The notes below the pieces were generated by a model, which did not search any database, was not told the DNA's origin, and was given only the letters and a program-made list of their open reading frames with translations. Shown piece after piece: positions 35,007 to 44,072 of a stretch of 64,000 nucleotides of DNA (its first letter is position 1; every line of letters starts with the position of its first letter). Origin of the DNA: Candidatus Thorarchaeota archaeon (GTDB lineage Archaea; Asgardarchaeota; Thorarchaeia; Thorarchaeales; Thorarchaeaceae); NCBI GenBank assembly GCA_029855935.1, contig JAGSHN010000012.1, positions 62,001 to 126,000 of the forward strand, given 5' to 3'. Made by a program: the position numbers and the translations under genes.

Positions 35007-35576
35007 TCACTCGTCTCGACTGTTCTGTGTTTCGCTAGCCTGTTCTCCCTCGTGAGAGAGGAACTTCCTGTAGTATGTGAACATAGTGTACACTAGGGAC
35101 AGTGACACCACTAAGAACGAGAGCAGCGCCACATTGAAGATGACATTGATTGCCTGTGGCACATCTCTAAAGACCTTGATGACCCAACTATCGCCATCCA
35201 TCGTCCCATTGACTGCCAGATGGGTGTCACCAGTTGCATAGACATGAACTCTGGTCAAGGCTGTGGCAACTGCCTCCTGATTGGCACTTGATGCGTCGAC
35301 TAGGTACCTGCAAGAATATAGTGTGCCGTTGAAGTATATCGACACATTAGCCTCAACAGTCGCAAAGGACTGACTGCGTTCTGTGACCACTATGTCTATC
35401 CAGTAGTCGTGACCGCGCTCCAAGAGATATGTCAGGGAGATCTGCGGACTTGCCCCCTCCTCAGTATGGATGACGTACAGATCTCTTGCGCTATAGGTGA
35501 GCAGCGAGGTCCCAGCGAGGGTGACAACGATGACTATCTGCAAGACTATGACCTTTTGCCATTGCTTCTTGTTCAT
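35007..35576 (-). CDS. Membrane protein with one extracellular domain, unknown
   Basis: 189 aa. One helix at residues 9-28, an extracellular beta-rich domain of about 115 residues with several N-glycosylation sequons (NVS, NGT), a second helix (about 145-168) and a short charged tail. I do not recognise it. ATG 35576 has GGAG six bases upstream, better than the ATG at 35612. It may present a ligand-binding domain outside the cell. Confidence 0.68.
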   Translation of the reverse strand: MNKKQWQKVIVLQIVIVVTLAGTSLLTYSARDLYVIHTEEGASPQISLTYLLERGHDYWIDIVVTERSQSFATVEANVSIYFNGTLYSCRYLVDASSANQEAVATALTRVHVYATGDTHLAVNGTMDGDSWVIKVFRDVPQAINVIFNVALLSFLVVSLSLVYTMFTYYRKFLSHEGEQASETQNSRDE

Positions 35577-35756
35577 TACATCTCCGTCCGGCTTCATCCC
35601 ATTCCTGCGCACCGCGTGATCGCGGTGGCCTCAACACGCTATCTGATGCGGACTCTGATATTACTTTCTGCAACTGGGACGCTGTGGTCCGACTATCGAC
35701 GCCAGAGTGAGTGAGGTCCTCCGCGAGAGAGAATGGATATTGTACAGCTGGCAAGC

Positions 35757-35797
35757 CTTTTATTTCGGAGGTCGATGTAAATGTGAGATTTCTCACA
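35757..35797 (+). promoter_or_regulatory. TATA box plus palindromic operator before the Trx-PriL cluster
   Basis: CTTTTATTT at 35757-35765 is a TATA box. The perfect palindrome TGTGAGA-TT-TCTCACA at 35782-35797 covers the predicted transcript start (about 35787). Binding there would block transcription of the thioredoxin-methyltransferase-zinc ribbon-primase run. Confidence 0.55.
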
Positions 35798-35811
35798 CCG
35801 AGTGATGAATC

Positions 35812-36351
35812 ATGTCTTTCAGTGCTGAGTGGGACCGGGCAGTCAGCTATGAGGAATTCCTGGAGTCGGCCCGAGAGAATGTCGAACTGATGAGAGCACG
35901 GTTCAACGACCTACTCATCAAAGAGGAGGAGGCCGAGACTCTCAAGACACTGCAGAACGACATCTACGTGCTGGTGATAGGCACCGACCGATGCTACGAC
36001 ACGGCTGGGAATCTGCCGGTCCTTGCAAGGATGGCCTCACTCTCCCCGAAGATTCATCTCCGGGTGCTGGACAGTGATAAGAACGCCGAGTTTCATCAGT
36101 TGTTCAAGGTGAACGGGAAGAGAAAGACTCCCGTGGTCCTCTTTCTGAACTCGCAGTTCGAGGAACTATGTCGCTGGATCGAGCGTCCGAATGCCGCCTA
36201 CAAGCTCATCAACGAGAAGACGAACCCCTCGCTGGAGGAGCGAAGAGCGCGTCTCAAACAATTGTACAGCGACCCGGAGATTCTCCGACAGAGTATGAGC
36301 GAGTTTCTCCGTCTCTTCCTACGTGCTGACTTCATTCTCGGGCGGCACTGA
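35812..36351 (+). CDS. Thioredoxin-fold protein (Thioredoxin_9 type), one active cysteine
   Basis: 179 aa. The opening MSFSAEWDRAVSYEEFLESA and the later KIHLRVLDSDKNAEFHQLF and GKRKTPVVLFL match Thioredoxin_9 proteins. The active-site helix starts DRCYDTAGNLP: only Cys61 is present, without the second redox cysteine, so it cannot act as a classic dithiol thioredoxin. The cis-proline loop is KTPVV. It ends one base before the methyltransferase start, indicating tight coupling. Confidence 0.8.
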   Translation: MSFSAEWDRAVSYEEFLESARENVELMRARFNDLLIKEEEAETLKTLQNDIYVLVIGTDRCYDTAGNLPVLARMASLSPKIHLRVLDSDKNAEFHQLFKVNGKRKTPVVLFLNSQFEELCRWIERPNAAYKLINEKTNPSLEERRARLKQLYSDPEILRQSMSEFLRLFLRADFILGRH

Positions 36352-36352
36352 G

Positions 36353-37012
36353 ATGGACGACCTGCGCAGGGCCGACTGGTCCGGGCAGCAGCAGATCTCC
36401 GGACTCGCGTCATCGTACAGAGCACGTTATGGAGAGCCCGTATGGCGGGTCCTGCTCTCGCTCCTCGACAGGAGGCGATATCGCCGTGTGATAGATCTGG
36501 GCTGTGGTCCCGGCCTGTTCCTCGCCGATGCGGCACAGCGTCTTGGTGCAGAGATGCTAGTTGGACTGGACGCGAGTGTCGAGATGCTGGAAACAGCAAG
36601 ACAGGTCCTCTCACGGATGGCTCCGGAACAAGATGTGATGCTGGTCTGTCATGACCTCGACGCAGGCCCCCTTCCACTCAGAGATGCCCACCTTGACCTT
36701 GTCTTCTCAGGCTATCTTCTCCACGAGCTTGACCGACCCGAGATGACACTCCGCTCGGTGAGCTCGGTCTTGGTTGATGGAGGCCTCTGTGTATCTCTTG
36801 ACTATGTGTCAGGCAATGAGGAGAGTTTTGTGAAGGCAATGGTCGCTCTCGGAATGGATGAGGGACGCGCTCGAAGTCGATATCCACACATGTGTAGTCG
36901 AAGTGCGGCGGACATAGTGCATCTCTTTGAGGCTGCAGGGCTTACTGACATTCGTCACGTGATGGTCAATGGTCACAGAGCTATAGTTTTAGGCACAAAC
37001 GGTTCTCACTGA
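36353..37012 (+). CDS. Class I SAM-dependent methyltransferase
   Basis: 219 aa. Rossmann-type SAM site: motif I VIDLGCGPGLFLADA, motif II LVGLDASVEMLE, and motif IV-like LDLVFSGYLLHEL. The C-terminal part is family-variable, so the substrate cannot be given. ATG 36353 directly follows the previous stop codon; the longer ATG at 36323 would overlap the thioredoxin gene. Confidence 0.88.
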   Translation: MDDLRRADWSGQQQISGLASSYRARYGEPVWRVLLSLLDRRRYRRVIDLGCGPGLFLADAAQRLGAEMLVGLDASVEMLETARQVLSRMAPEQDVMLVCHDLDAGPLPLRDAHLDLVFSGYLLHELDRPEMTLRSVSSVLVDGGLCVSLDYVSGNEESFVKAMVALGMDEGRARSRYPHMCSRSAADIVHLFEAAGLTDIRHVMVNGHRAIVLGTNGSH

Positions 37013-37018
37013 CGTTGG

Positions 37019-37228
37019 ATGTTGGTGACGCGCGTGTCCCCGGATCGTCGACACTCCCCTTGGGCATATGAGGAACACGAGCTGCATTGCCCAAAGTGTG
37101 GTAGCACTCGTGTGGTGCGTGACCTGAACCGGTGGGCTCTTGCACGTGGTGTCCAGCTCTTCAAGTGTGCTGCGTGCGGAAAACGCTTCTACATTCGCGG
37201 AGTCGATGACTACAGGCCCACATATTAG
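37019..37228 (+). CDS. Small zinc-ribbon protein
   Basis: 69 aa. Two cysteine pairs CPKC and CAAC are spaced about 26 residues apart, with aromatic and basic residues between, as in nucleic-acid-binding zinc ribbons of transcription factors. It starts six bases after the methyltransferase stop and ends 37 bases before primase. No named family recognised. Confidence 0.75.
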   Translation: MLVTRVSPDRRHSPWAYEEHELHCPKCGSTRVVRDLNRWALARGVQLFKCAACGKRFYIRGVDDYRPTY

Positions 37229-37265
37229 GGCTGGTTGTGACTGATGTCTGAGGGAGGTCCTGCCT

Positions 37266-38408
37266 CTGTACCCGGAGAGACGTTTCCTAAGATACCCTTT
37301 CTCGGCGCAGGCACGAAAGGCCACACGCGAGCAGGCCCGTGACGTACGCTCGCTGATAGAGATGCTCTCCGACCCGAGTAACGAGTACATAATTGCAGAG
37401 GCGGAACGCCGGATAATCGCGGCTCTTGACCAAGAGCCAATCCCACTGGTTGACAACCGTGACCGTCGTGATTTCCTCATCTATCCAACTGCTCGTCTTA
37501 TTGTTGAGAGGATTGGGAACCAGCGTCTGAGGGAGTATCAGGCCGAGGCAGAGTCGAAGGCCGTGAACGCCCATCTCTCGGATGAGGTTGACACGGAGTT
37601 CGTTGTCCATATGTGCACCGAGTCCTTTGGGTGGGACGTGCGCATCGTGGGATCGGAGCACGAGAAAGACAGGCTTCCAATTCCTCTTCGACTGTACAAT
37701 CTGAGAATGCGATTCGAGAACTATCTCGAGGTGGCTCCGCAGTTCCATCAGTCGTCGTGGAAGCTCGTCAATCGTCCTCTCGACCGTGGATGGGTCCCAA
37801 TACGACGTTCCGAACTGGACCGCCTGATCTCCGGGAAGTTTCGTCAGATCATTGTCCAGTCAACACTGGAGGTCCCGACTCTTCTCCCCGCAAGGCTGAC
37901 GGAGGCTGTTCAGCGCATAGAGAGCGAGCTTGGGTCCAAGATCCGGCGTACCGCACCTCTTGAGATAAGTGAGACGAGCACGAGCGCATTCCCACCGTGC
38001 ATTGCGCAGATGCACAGCGATGCCTTGGCGGGAAAGAACCTTCCTCACGAGGCCCGATTCGCCCTTGCAGCCTTCCTCCTCAACATCGGGATGAGCACGG
38101 ACGAGGTCATGAGAGTGTTCAGTGCGTCGCCAGACTTTGTTCAAGACCTCGCGCGTTATCAGGTCGAACATATAGCGGGGCAGCGTCGTGGTGCGGCCTC
38201 TCGGGAGGGCGGATACACGGCCCCGGGTTGCAGAAAGATGCAGGGCAATGGCCTCTGTCCTGTGTATCTCGGTTCCGCCTTTGATCCCTTGTGCGAGTAC
38301 GTGCTTCACCCGTTGCAGTTCTACGAAACGCGGGCCTGGGAGATTGCACACGGAATAACGAGCCGTACCTGGTACGGTCGCAAGAGACAGAAGAAGCAAC
38401 ACTTCTGA
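37266..38408 (+). CDS. priL: DNA primase large subunit PriL, probable CTG start
   Basis: 380 aa. PriL binds PriS and its [4Fe-4S] domain regulates primer synthesis. The four cluster cysteines are Cys245 (FPPC), Cys322, Cys331 and Cys343. The first ATG in frame (37362) lies inside the conserved N-terminal domain: codons before it read RRFLRYPFSAQARK, the usual opening of PriL proteins. The frame is open only back to 37245 with no ATG, GTG or TTG. CTG 37266 (or 37260) follows GGGAGG (37252-37257) at good spacing. An alternative is ATG 37244 in another frame followed by a frameshift. Confidence 0.88.
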   Translation: MYPERRFLRYPFSAQARKATREQARDVRSLIEMLSDPSNEYIIAEAERRIIAALDQEPIPLVDNRDRRDFLIYPTARLIVERIGNQRLREYQAEAESKAVNAHLSDEVDTEFVVHMCTESFGWDVRIVGSEHEKDRLPIPLRLYNLRMRFENYLEVAPQFHQSSWKLVNRPLDRGWVPIRRSELDRLISGKFRQIIVQSTLEVPTLLPARLTEAVQRIESELGSKIRRTAPLEISETSTSAFPPCIAQMHSDALAGKNLPHEARFALAAFLLNIGMSTDEVMRVFSASPDFVQDLARYQVEHIAGQRRGAASREGGYTAPGCRKMQGNGLCPVYLGSAFDPLCEYVLHPLQFYETRAWEIAHGITSRTWYGRKRQKKQHF

Positions 38409-38414
38409 GCCCGC

Positions 38415-39284
38415 TCAGGATGGCCTTGCTGTGCTTCGGGTATAGTAGTACAGGTACTCCTGAGCATATCCTGCGTATCGGCCGAAGTACTCCCTCGCAG
38501 CCTTGGACTTTTTGGCGTACGACTTGCCGCTCTCAGTGAAGATGTCATAGTGTCTCTGAATCACGCGTTCAATCCACACGTCTATCGGAAATGACTCCAA
38601 GAATCCGAGGGAGAAGAGGCATACACAGTCGGCGACCTTATCGCCCACACCGTGCAACGTCTTGAGTTCGTGATGCGCCTCCTCGTAGCTCAGTCGTCTG
38701 AGTTTGCGTTCGGTAACAAGGCCCTCGTCAATCGCCTTGGCAGTACGGACTATGAACTCAGCACGCCAGTCCAGACCGAGTGACCGTAGGTCGTTCACGT
38801 CGGCCCTTGCGAGAACATCGGGACCGGGCATACCGTGATACCTCTGGCCGTGAAACTCGTATGCCGGGCCGTACCCCTCCCTGATCCTCTGAGCAACTCT
38901 CTGGATGGATGGTATGTTGTTCCGTATCGAACAGATAAAGGTCACCAGACAGGGGAAGAACGGATCGGAGACTATTCTCAGACCGGGTGCGAACGCGATT
39001 GCCTCTCTCATCACATCGTCCTTAGCAATCTCTGTCTGGATGTCTCGCAACGGGTCATCGAGCCTGAACAGTCTTCTCACACTAGCAGCGTCGACCTCTT
39101 CCGAGGCCTCATAGAGGAGCCTGTCGCCCTGCTGTTCGACATATATCACCTGTCCCAGATCCGTGCAGAGATACCCATCTCCGTGGCGTGTCCAGCAGAA
39201 GGTCTGGCCACACTCAAGGGTGTCGCGCAGGCTGAAGTCCCTCACCGTAATCTCCTGCATAGCCCCCACTGCTCCTCCTGACAA
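38415..39284 (-). CDS. ogg: 8-oxoguanine DNA glycosylase, OGG1 type
   Basis: 289 aa with the three-domain OGG1 layout rather than the short archaeal AGOG. The N-terminal beta domain has LRDTLECGQTFCWTR, the middle has CSIRNNIPSI (substrate pocket), and the HhH motif LHGVGDKVADC carries catalytic Lys216, with Asp235 in FPIDVWIERV. It excises 8-oxoguanine and cleaves the backbone by beta-elimination. It is convergent with priL, six bases apart. A start at Met9 is possible. Confidence 0.92.
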   Translation of the reverse strand: MSGGAVGAMQEITVRDFSLRDTLECGQTFCWTRHGDGYLCTDLGQVIYVEQQGDRLLYEASEEVDAASVRRLFRLDDPLRDIQTEIAKDDVMREAIAFAPGLRIVSDPFFPCLVTFICSIRNNIPSIQRVAQRIREGYGPAYEFHGQRYHGMPGPDVLARADVNDLRSLGLDWRAEFIVRTAKAIDEGLVTERKLRRLSYEEAHHELKTLHGVGDKVADCVCLFSLGFLESFPIDVWIERVIQRHYDIFTESGKSYAKKSKAAREYFGRYAGYAQEYLYYYTRSTARPS

Positions 39285-39298
39285 GGCTATCTCTACTA

Positions 39299-41392
39299 CT
39301 ACTCTCCTGCGCTCTCGTCAACACCCCGTGAGCCTCTGAGGTAGGCCCTGCGCTTCAGATAGACGAACACAGCGAGCAGTGCCACGATAGTTGTCACGGA
39401 AACGGGTGCGACACTGTCCACCCAGTGCCTGTGGGGATTCCAGTCCCAGTTGTCAGGTATGAGGTCGCCATCGGTGTCGGTGCTGGTGGGCGACATATAG
39501 TGATACACTTCGAATGCGTCAGTCCATCCATCGCCGTCCGTGTCCACAGAGAGAGGGTTGATGTGGTTGAGAATCTCGAACAGGTCGTCGAGCCCATCAC
39601 CGTCAGTATCGATCGATGTCGCGTTCAGTCCCGTGGCTATCTCAAAGGCGTCATCGAGTCCGTCGCCATCGGTGTCAGCAGATAGAGGATTGGAGTGGTA
39701 GACGTAGATCTCCTCATAGTCACTGATACCATCACCATCGGTGTCCGTCAGTATTGGTGATGTGCCGAGTGCTGCCTCCTCGCCATCGGTGATGTTGTCT
39801 CCGTCAGAGTCCTGCAGCACCAGACTTGACCCCCACTTGTATTCATCCGAGTCGAGGGCACCATCGTGGTCCGAGTCCCTCTCACGTGGGTCGCTGCCAA
39901 TCGCTATCTCAAAGTCGTCCTCGAGTCCGTCCGCGTCAGAATCAAGCCGGTAGGGATCGAGCCCATTGTCCACCTCATAGGTGTCACTGAGTCCGTCCCC
40001 GTCCGCATCATCGAGGCACGTGACATTGGTGTGCGCCACAATCTCATCCGGCCCGAGGTTACTGATGACAAGTCTGTACTGGCCCGGCGAGTTGGCGAGG
40101 TACTTGAGATTGATGAGGCCGTCGTTCTCTGTTCTCTCGTAGACAGTCCTGCCCGTCGATACACTGACAATCCTTGCATAGACTGTTGCATTGTTCTGCC
40201 ACGTCACAGTCGCATTGACAAAGCCATCAACGCTCACAACGAATCCGAGATCCGCTGTGCCGTTCACGGGGAGTACGCGTGACCTCCAGAAGGATAGGAT
40301 ATCACCATCACCTGCTCTTCCGAGCAGCATAATGGCACCTGCTGCGGAGGCCACGGCCTCTCTTGCCTTTACAAAACTGTAGTAGAGCTCGTCCGCATCG
40401 TCGTCTATGCCCCCGCTGAGGCTGTCATAGAAGTATCCCTGAGAGGCATAGACGGCCGAGGTATTCCTGTTCCAGAGTTCCCAAGCGAGAGAGTGTTCCG
40501 AATATCCCCTGTCCATCGCGCTGTGCACCATTCCTGCACCGACATCGGCCGACATGACAATCATGAGGTCAGGAATCCAGCTGGTCCTCTGATAGATGTT
40601 GGACTCCAAGCGCGACCTGAGAAGCACCTGAGTACCGTATGGGAACTGGCTCCTGTGAAAGAGCAACCGGTCATACGATATCGCCGTCAGTATCTCCGTC
40701 CCCTGCCCGTCGAGCATCTGGACAAACTCCGCTGCTCCCGGGTCGTGGTCATAACCTGCCCTACCCGTACTGCTGAGGACATAATAGACATCGCAATGCA
40801 GTGAGAGATTGACCAGAATCCTTGCGGTCTCCAACACTGCTGCGACGCTGACTCCAACGTCGTTAGCACCAGGTGTATCATACCGACTGTCGAGTATACC
40901 TGTGACAAGGACCGCTGGTCGCGGCGACGGCCCGATCCCGGTCTGTACTGCGTATAGTGTCTGGTACTGGCCCGTGGTCCCGAACCAGAGTCTACCTTGG
41001 GTGAGGGCATTGAGCGTCGTGTTGACCCATTGTTGGGCCGCTGAGAGCATTGTTGATGGCCTGTCATGCTTGATGTCCCAGGTCCGTGACCCGTACGTCG
41101 AGGCGAGGGTATCGGTGAGATCGTGCATGGAGGTTTCCGAGGAGACATTCCAGATATCCTCCCACAGTGCTGTCACGTTGATGAACGATGCTCCTGCACC
41201 GGCAAGGTGTCCTGTCCACGCTTTCTGTGGGCTCCCCTTTGTATCGGTCATATAGTATCGATCTACATTCTTTGTGGTGTTTCCGAGCGACATCGCCATA
41301 GTCGCACCCAGAATGGTGACAAGTACAACAGCGACTACGACTATGTGATGGGGACGCGAAACAACTTGTCGTGAATCGTACTCGTCGCGCAA
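39299..41392 (-). CDS. Surface protein A: degenerate M28-peptidase domain plus TSP3 repeats
   Basis: 697 aa. One helix at 15-36, an M28-like domain (about 75-360), a beta-sandwich (about 375-460), about nine thrombospondin-type-3 calcium repeats (461-650) and a C-terminal helix (662-680). In M28 enzymes the zinc motif is H-x-D...GANDN and later EE-x-GLxGS; here it reads SRYDTPGANDVG (His to Arg170, Asp178 kept) and STGRAGYD (both glutamates lost). It is therefore probably not an active peptidase. It is anchored outside the cell and likely stiffened by calcium. Paralog of the next gene upstream on the same strand. Confidence 0.8.
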   Translation of the reverse strand: MRDEYDSRQVVSRPHHIVVVAVVLVTILGATMAMSLGNTTKNVDRYYMTDTKGSPQKAWTGHLAGAGASFINVTALWEDIWNVSSETSMHDLTDTLASTYGSRTWDIKHDRPSTMLSAAQQWVNTTLNALTQGRLWFGTTGQYQTLYAVQTGIGPSPRPAVLVTGILDSRYDTPGANDVGVSVAAVLETARILVNLSLHCDVYYVLSSTGRAGYDHDPGAAEFVQMLDGQGTEILTAISYDRLLFHRSQFPYGTQVLLRSRLESNIYQRTSWIPDLMIVMSADVGAGMVHSAMDRGYSEHSLAWELWNRNTSAVYASQGYFYDSLSGGIDDDADELYYSFVKAREAVASAAGAIMLLGRAGDGDILSFWRSRVLPVNGTADLGFVVSVDGFVNATVTWQNNATVYARIVSVSTGRTVYERTENDGLINLKYLANSPGQYRLVISNLGPDEIVAHTNVTCLDDADGDGLSDTYEVDNGLDPYRLDSDADGLEDDFEIAIGSDPRERDSDHDGALDSDEYKWGSSLVLQDSDGDNITDGEEAALGTSPILTDTDGDGISDYEEIYVYHSNPLSADTDGDGLDDAFEIATGLNATSIDTDGDGLDDLFEILNHINPLSVDTDGDGWTDAFEVYHYMSPTSTDTDGDLIPDNWDWNPHRHWVDSVAPVSVTTIVALLAVFVYLKRRAYLRGSRGVDESAGE
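39420..40010 (-). repeat. TSP3-type calcium repeat array in surface protein A
   Basis: Repeats of about 22-24 codons with the core D-x-D-x-D-G-x-x-D (DTDGDG, DSDGDN). The DNA repeats imperfectly, for example the unit for DTDGDGLDD occurs several times. Confidence 0.85.
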
Positions 41393-41411
41393 CTGTCTGT
41401 CCTCCCGCGGC

Positions 41412-43400
41412 TCATCCTCCTCGATTGTACCGTATCTTCTTCACTGCCAGCCAGATGCCCACCAGCACGGTGACACCGAGCGCGACCCAGGTCGGTATCT
41501 CCTGTGTCCACGGTATCTTTGGATCCCAGTCCTCTCCGTCAGGTATGGAGTCCCCATCAGTATCGTTGTTGAAGGGCAGTAGTCCATTCTCAACCTCATA
41601 CAGGTCGGTGAGACCATCCCCGTCGGTGTCATTTGACAGGGGGTCGAGACCATTGAGCACCTCGAACAGATCTGTCAGGCCGTCACCATCCGTGTCCGCC
41701 ACGAGGGCACTTGTGTTGTGCTCAATCTCCAAGGAGTCTATGAGACCATCCCCGTCGGTGTCATCATTTAGCGGGTCGAGGCCCATCTCAAGCTCTGTGG
41801 CATCGTCGACTCCATCGCCGTCGGTGTCGGTTGACAATGGGCTGAGACCATGCTCTATCTCAAAGCCATCCTTGAGAGAGTCCCCATCGGTGTCGACCAA
41901 CCACGGATTAGACCCTATCATCACCTCGACGTAGTCGGAGGCACCATCCCCGTCCGTGTCTGGTGACCGTGGGTTCGTGCGGAGTTCGTATTCTTGATCA
42001 TCGGTCAGATTGTCGGCGTCGGTGTCGGGTGAGATGGCATCGGACTTGAACAGGTACTCCGTTCCGTCATCGAGGCTGTCCATGTCAAAATCGTGATATT
42101 GCGAGAACGAGTAGTCTACTATTGCGCTGGCGTTCCCCGTATTAGTCACCTGAAACGTATAGATGCCGGGTGCCTGAATATCTGCTGTGATGACGAGGCT
42201 GCCGCTGTTGGATGTGCCCTGTCCTATGTCATTCCCCTGGGGATCCACTATGTGTGCTGCAAGCTGCGTCCCGCTCGTCCATCCCAAGGCGAGTGTCAAC
42301 CGCGAGACACCTGTAAGCGGCATTGTTCCCGCCTCGGTGTAGTTAGTCCCAATTGACATCTGGCCCGCGAACGCAATCTCCCTCCCTGTTCCAAAGTTAC
42401 CTAGCATCCATGTCAGGGAGGCGACGAGGCCCACCGCCTCTGCTGCCTGCGCGTAGTCGTATCTCGCGTTGTTCCAGTTGTCGTCATCCGTCGGGACATA
42501 GTAGTAAGGCTGGCTCAATACGAAGCTCGGGACACCCGCATTGGTGCCATCATACGCACCAGTACGTGTCCATCCTCCTGCTGGTGCTGGACTCTTTGTC
42601 GTGAATCTTGCACCCGCGAGATAGGAGGCCCGTACGGCCACCTCGCCCATGAAGTCCACATTCTGAAAGCCCGAGTCGTGATAGTTCGATACAAAGAGCA
42701 GTCCAGCCGGGGAGCTCGCCTCATGATGCAGGAGTGTCGAAAACCAGAAGATTGCAGCAGGCCGTCTTCCCTCATCAATCAGCTGGTTCATGAACGTCCG
42801 GAGTCCCAGATTCCCACTACTCCCTGAACCATAGCCTGTGGTGATGGTGTTGGTGAGAACAAACATCACATCGTTTGTCAGCGGATATTGATAGAGTAAT
42901 CTGGCTGTCTCGACGACGGCTGCCGCTGAGGCGCCGAAACCATTTGCTCCAGCAGTGTATCTCGATGCAATTGTACCGGCAATGATGATTGGTGCGCGAT
43001 TGTCGGTTGTCCCGTGCAGGACACCGACCAGTGTCTCCTCCACCGTTTCTCTGTCAAAAGCGATATGATTGTCTGTGGCATTTCTCATTGCCTCATCGAT
43101 ATACTCCCACGCGCCCGCGAGCGGGTCTGATGGCTTCCGGTCGAGAGGATACCACACTCTCTGAGGATACAGCTCGGAGAGGTCCTTCACGATAGTCCTG
43201 ATCCGGTCGACACTCACGTCGTCAAATATGCTCTTCCAGACATTGTTGACCTTGGTCGTGGCACTAACCACAGAGTGCCGATACGGCACGGCGCGTTGTG
43301 TGTTCAGCTCTGTGACCACACCAGCCTGATGAAAAATGAAACCAACTCCGAGAATCAGTAGTAGTCCCAATGCGAGGACCGCGCCGTTCCGAGGGCTCAT
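41412..43400 (-). CDS. Surface protein B: degenerate M28-peptidase domain plus TSP3 repeats
   Basis: 662 aa with the same architecture as protein A: helix 8-25, M28-like domain (about 55-340), beta-sandwich, seven to eight thrombospondin-type-3 repeats (about 430-635) and a C-terminal helix. Degeneration is greater: [11 protein letters not shown] lacks both the His (Arg147) and the bridging Asp (Gly154), and the EE pair is TNTITTGYG. Protein A starts 19 bases downstream, so the pair is one operon arising from a duplication. The fold may bind peptide or glycan without cutting it. Confidence 0.8.
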   Translation of the reverse strand: MSPRNGAVLALGLLLILGVGFIFHQAGVVTELNTQRAVPYRHSVVSATTKVNNVWKSIFDDVSVDRIRTIVKDLSELYPQRVWYPLDRKPSDPLAGAWEYIDEAMRNATDNHIAFDRETVEETLVGVLHGTTDNRAPIIIAGTIASRYTAGANGFGASAAAVVETARLLYQYPLTNDVMFVLTNTITTGYGSGSSGNLGLRTFMNQLIDEGRRPAAIFWFSTLLHHEASSPAGLLFVSNYHDSGFQNVDFMGEVAVRASYLAGARFTTKSPAPAGGWTRTGAYDGTNAGVPSFVLSQPYYYVPTDDDNWNNARYDYAQAAEAVGLVASLTWMLGNFGTGREIAFAGQMSIGTNYTEAGTMPLTGVSRLTLALGWTSGTQLAAHIVDPQGNDIGQGTSNSGSLVITADIQAPGIYTFQVTNTGNASAIVDYSFSQYHDFDMDSLDDGTEYLFKSDAISPDTDADNLTDDQEYELRTNPRSPDTDGDGASDYVEVMIGSNPWLVDTDGDSLKDGFEIEHGLSPLSTDTDGDGVDDATELEMGLDPLNDDTDGDGLIDSLEIEHNTSALVADTDGDGLTDLFEVLNGLDPLSNDTDGDGLTDLYEVENGLLPFNNDTDGDSIPDGEDWDPKIPWTQEIPTWVALGVTVLVGIWLAVKKIRYNRGG
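41520..42090 (-). repeat. TSP3-type calcium repeat array in surface protein B
   Basis: Runs of DTDGDGxxD units about 22-23 codons apart, often followed by [12 protein letters not shown]-like linkers. Protein-coding repeat. Confidence 0.85.
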
Positions 43401-43473
43401 ACCAGCGACCCCCCCGTGTGCGCTTGATTAAGCTTTTGAAGTACGCCATCCGAGATGCCCACCGCGAGAGGAA

Positions 43474-43995
43474 TCACCGCAGCTCCTCAGCGTGCTCCAG
43501 TATCAGATTAGCCACAAGTTCTGTGTTGTCAGGTGAGACCACTCTCCACCCCTCCAGCCTCTCGTCCTCTGCTACATCTTCGTCGCAGACTATGGCCACA
43601 ATTCTCTTCACTGCGGGCGGTGGAGGAACTGCCTCCCCCCTGATGCACCACAGACGAGGTATCGGCTCTCTCTTCATCCCCTCAATGATCACTATATCGG
43701 CGTCGAGACGCTCCACAATCTCCCTGAGCGGCAGCCTCTGCCTCCATCTCATCGTTGTGACGCTTGGGCCAACCAGTGCAGTGCCACTGGCACCTGCCTC
43801 CCACAGTCTCCTGGTGTCAGTTCCTGCCTGCGCCAAGACATCCTCGTTGCTGCTCTTCACAGCCGCTACGCGAACACCTCTCCTCATCAGCTCAGGTATC
43901 ACTCTCTCCAGCAGTGTGGTCTTGCCGGATCCCGAGAGGCCGGATATTGCAAACACCCGTTGCGATGACGAGTTCCGAATGGTCCTGTGGGTCAT
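43474..43995 (-). CDS. mobB: Molybdopterin-guanine dinucleotide biosynthesis protein B
   Basis: 173-aa P-loop GTPase-like protein. Walker A GLSGSGKT at 19-26 follows VFAIS, and IVIIEGMKREPIPRLWCI is the MobB switch-like motif. In bacteria it assists MobA in attaching GMP to molybdopterin; here it suggests molybdenum or tungsten enzymes elsewhere in the genome. ATG 43995 is chosen since TATA-like TTTTTAAGG lies at about 44025-44035 (minus strand); the longer ATG at 44145 would overlap the divergent ABC gene. Confidence 0.88.
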   Translation of the reverse strand: MTHRTIRNSSSQRVFAISGLSGSGKTTLLERVIPELMRRGVRVAAVKSSNEDVLAQAGTDTRRLWEAGASGTALVGPSVTTMRWRQRLPLREIVERLDADIVIIEGMKREPIPRLWCIRGEAVPPPPAVKRIVAIVCDEDVAEDERLEGWRVVSPDNTELVANLILEHAEELR

Positions 43996-44072
43996 ACCAC
44001 CAGCTCGCGGTGTTGCTCCAGTAGGAACCTTAAAAATCGGTTTATCTTGGTCACAGGGCGGAGAGAGCTCCT

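Noticed and set aside
41123-41374. Possible extra gene opposite surface protein A
   Set aside because: Antisense frame with no start signal; fully explained by the coding strand.
39420-42090. Regular short DNA repeats resembling an array
   Set aside because: They are in frame and encode TSP3 calcium loops of about 22-24 codons; spacing and conservation are protein-level, so not CRISPR.
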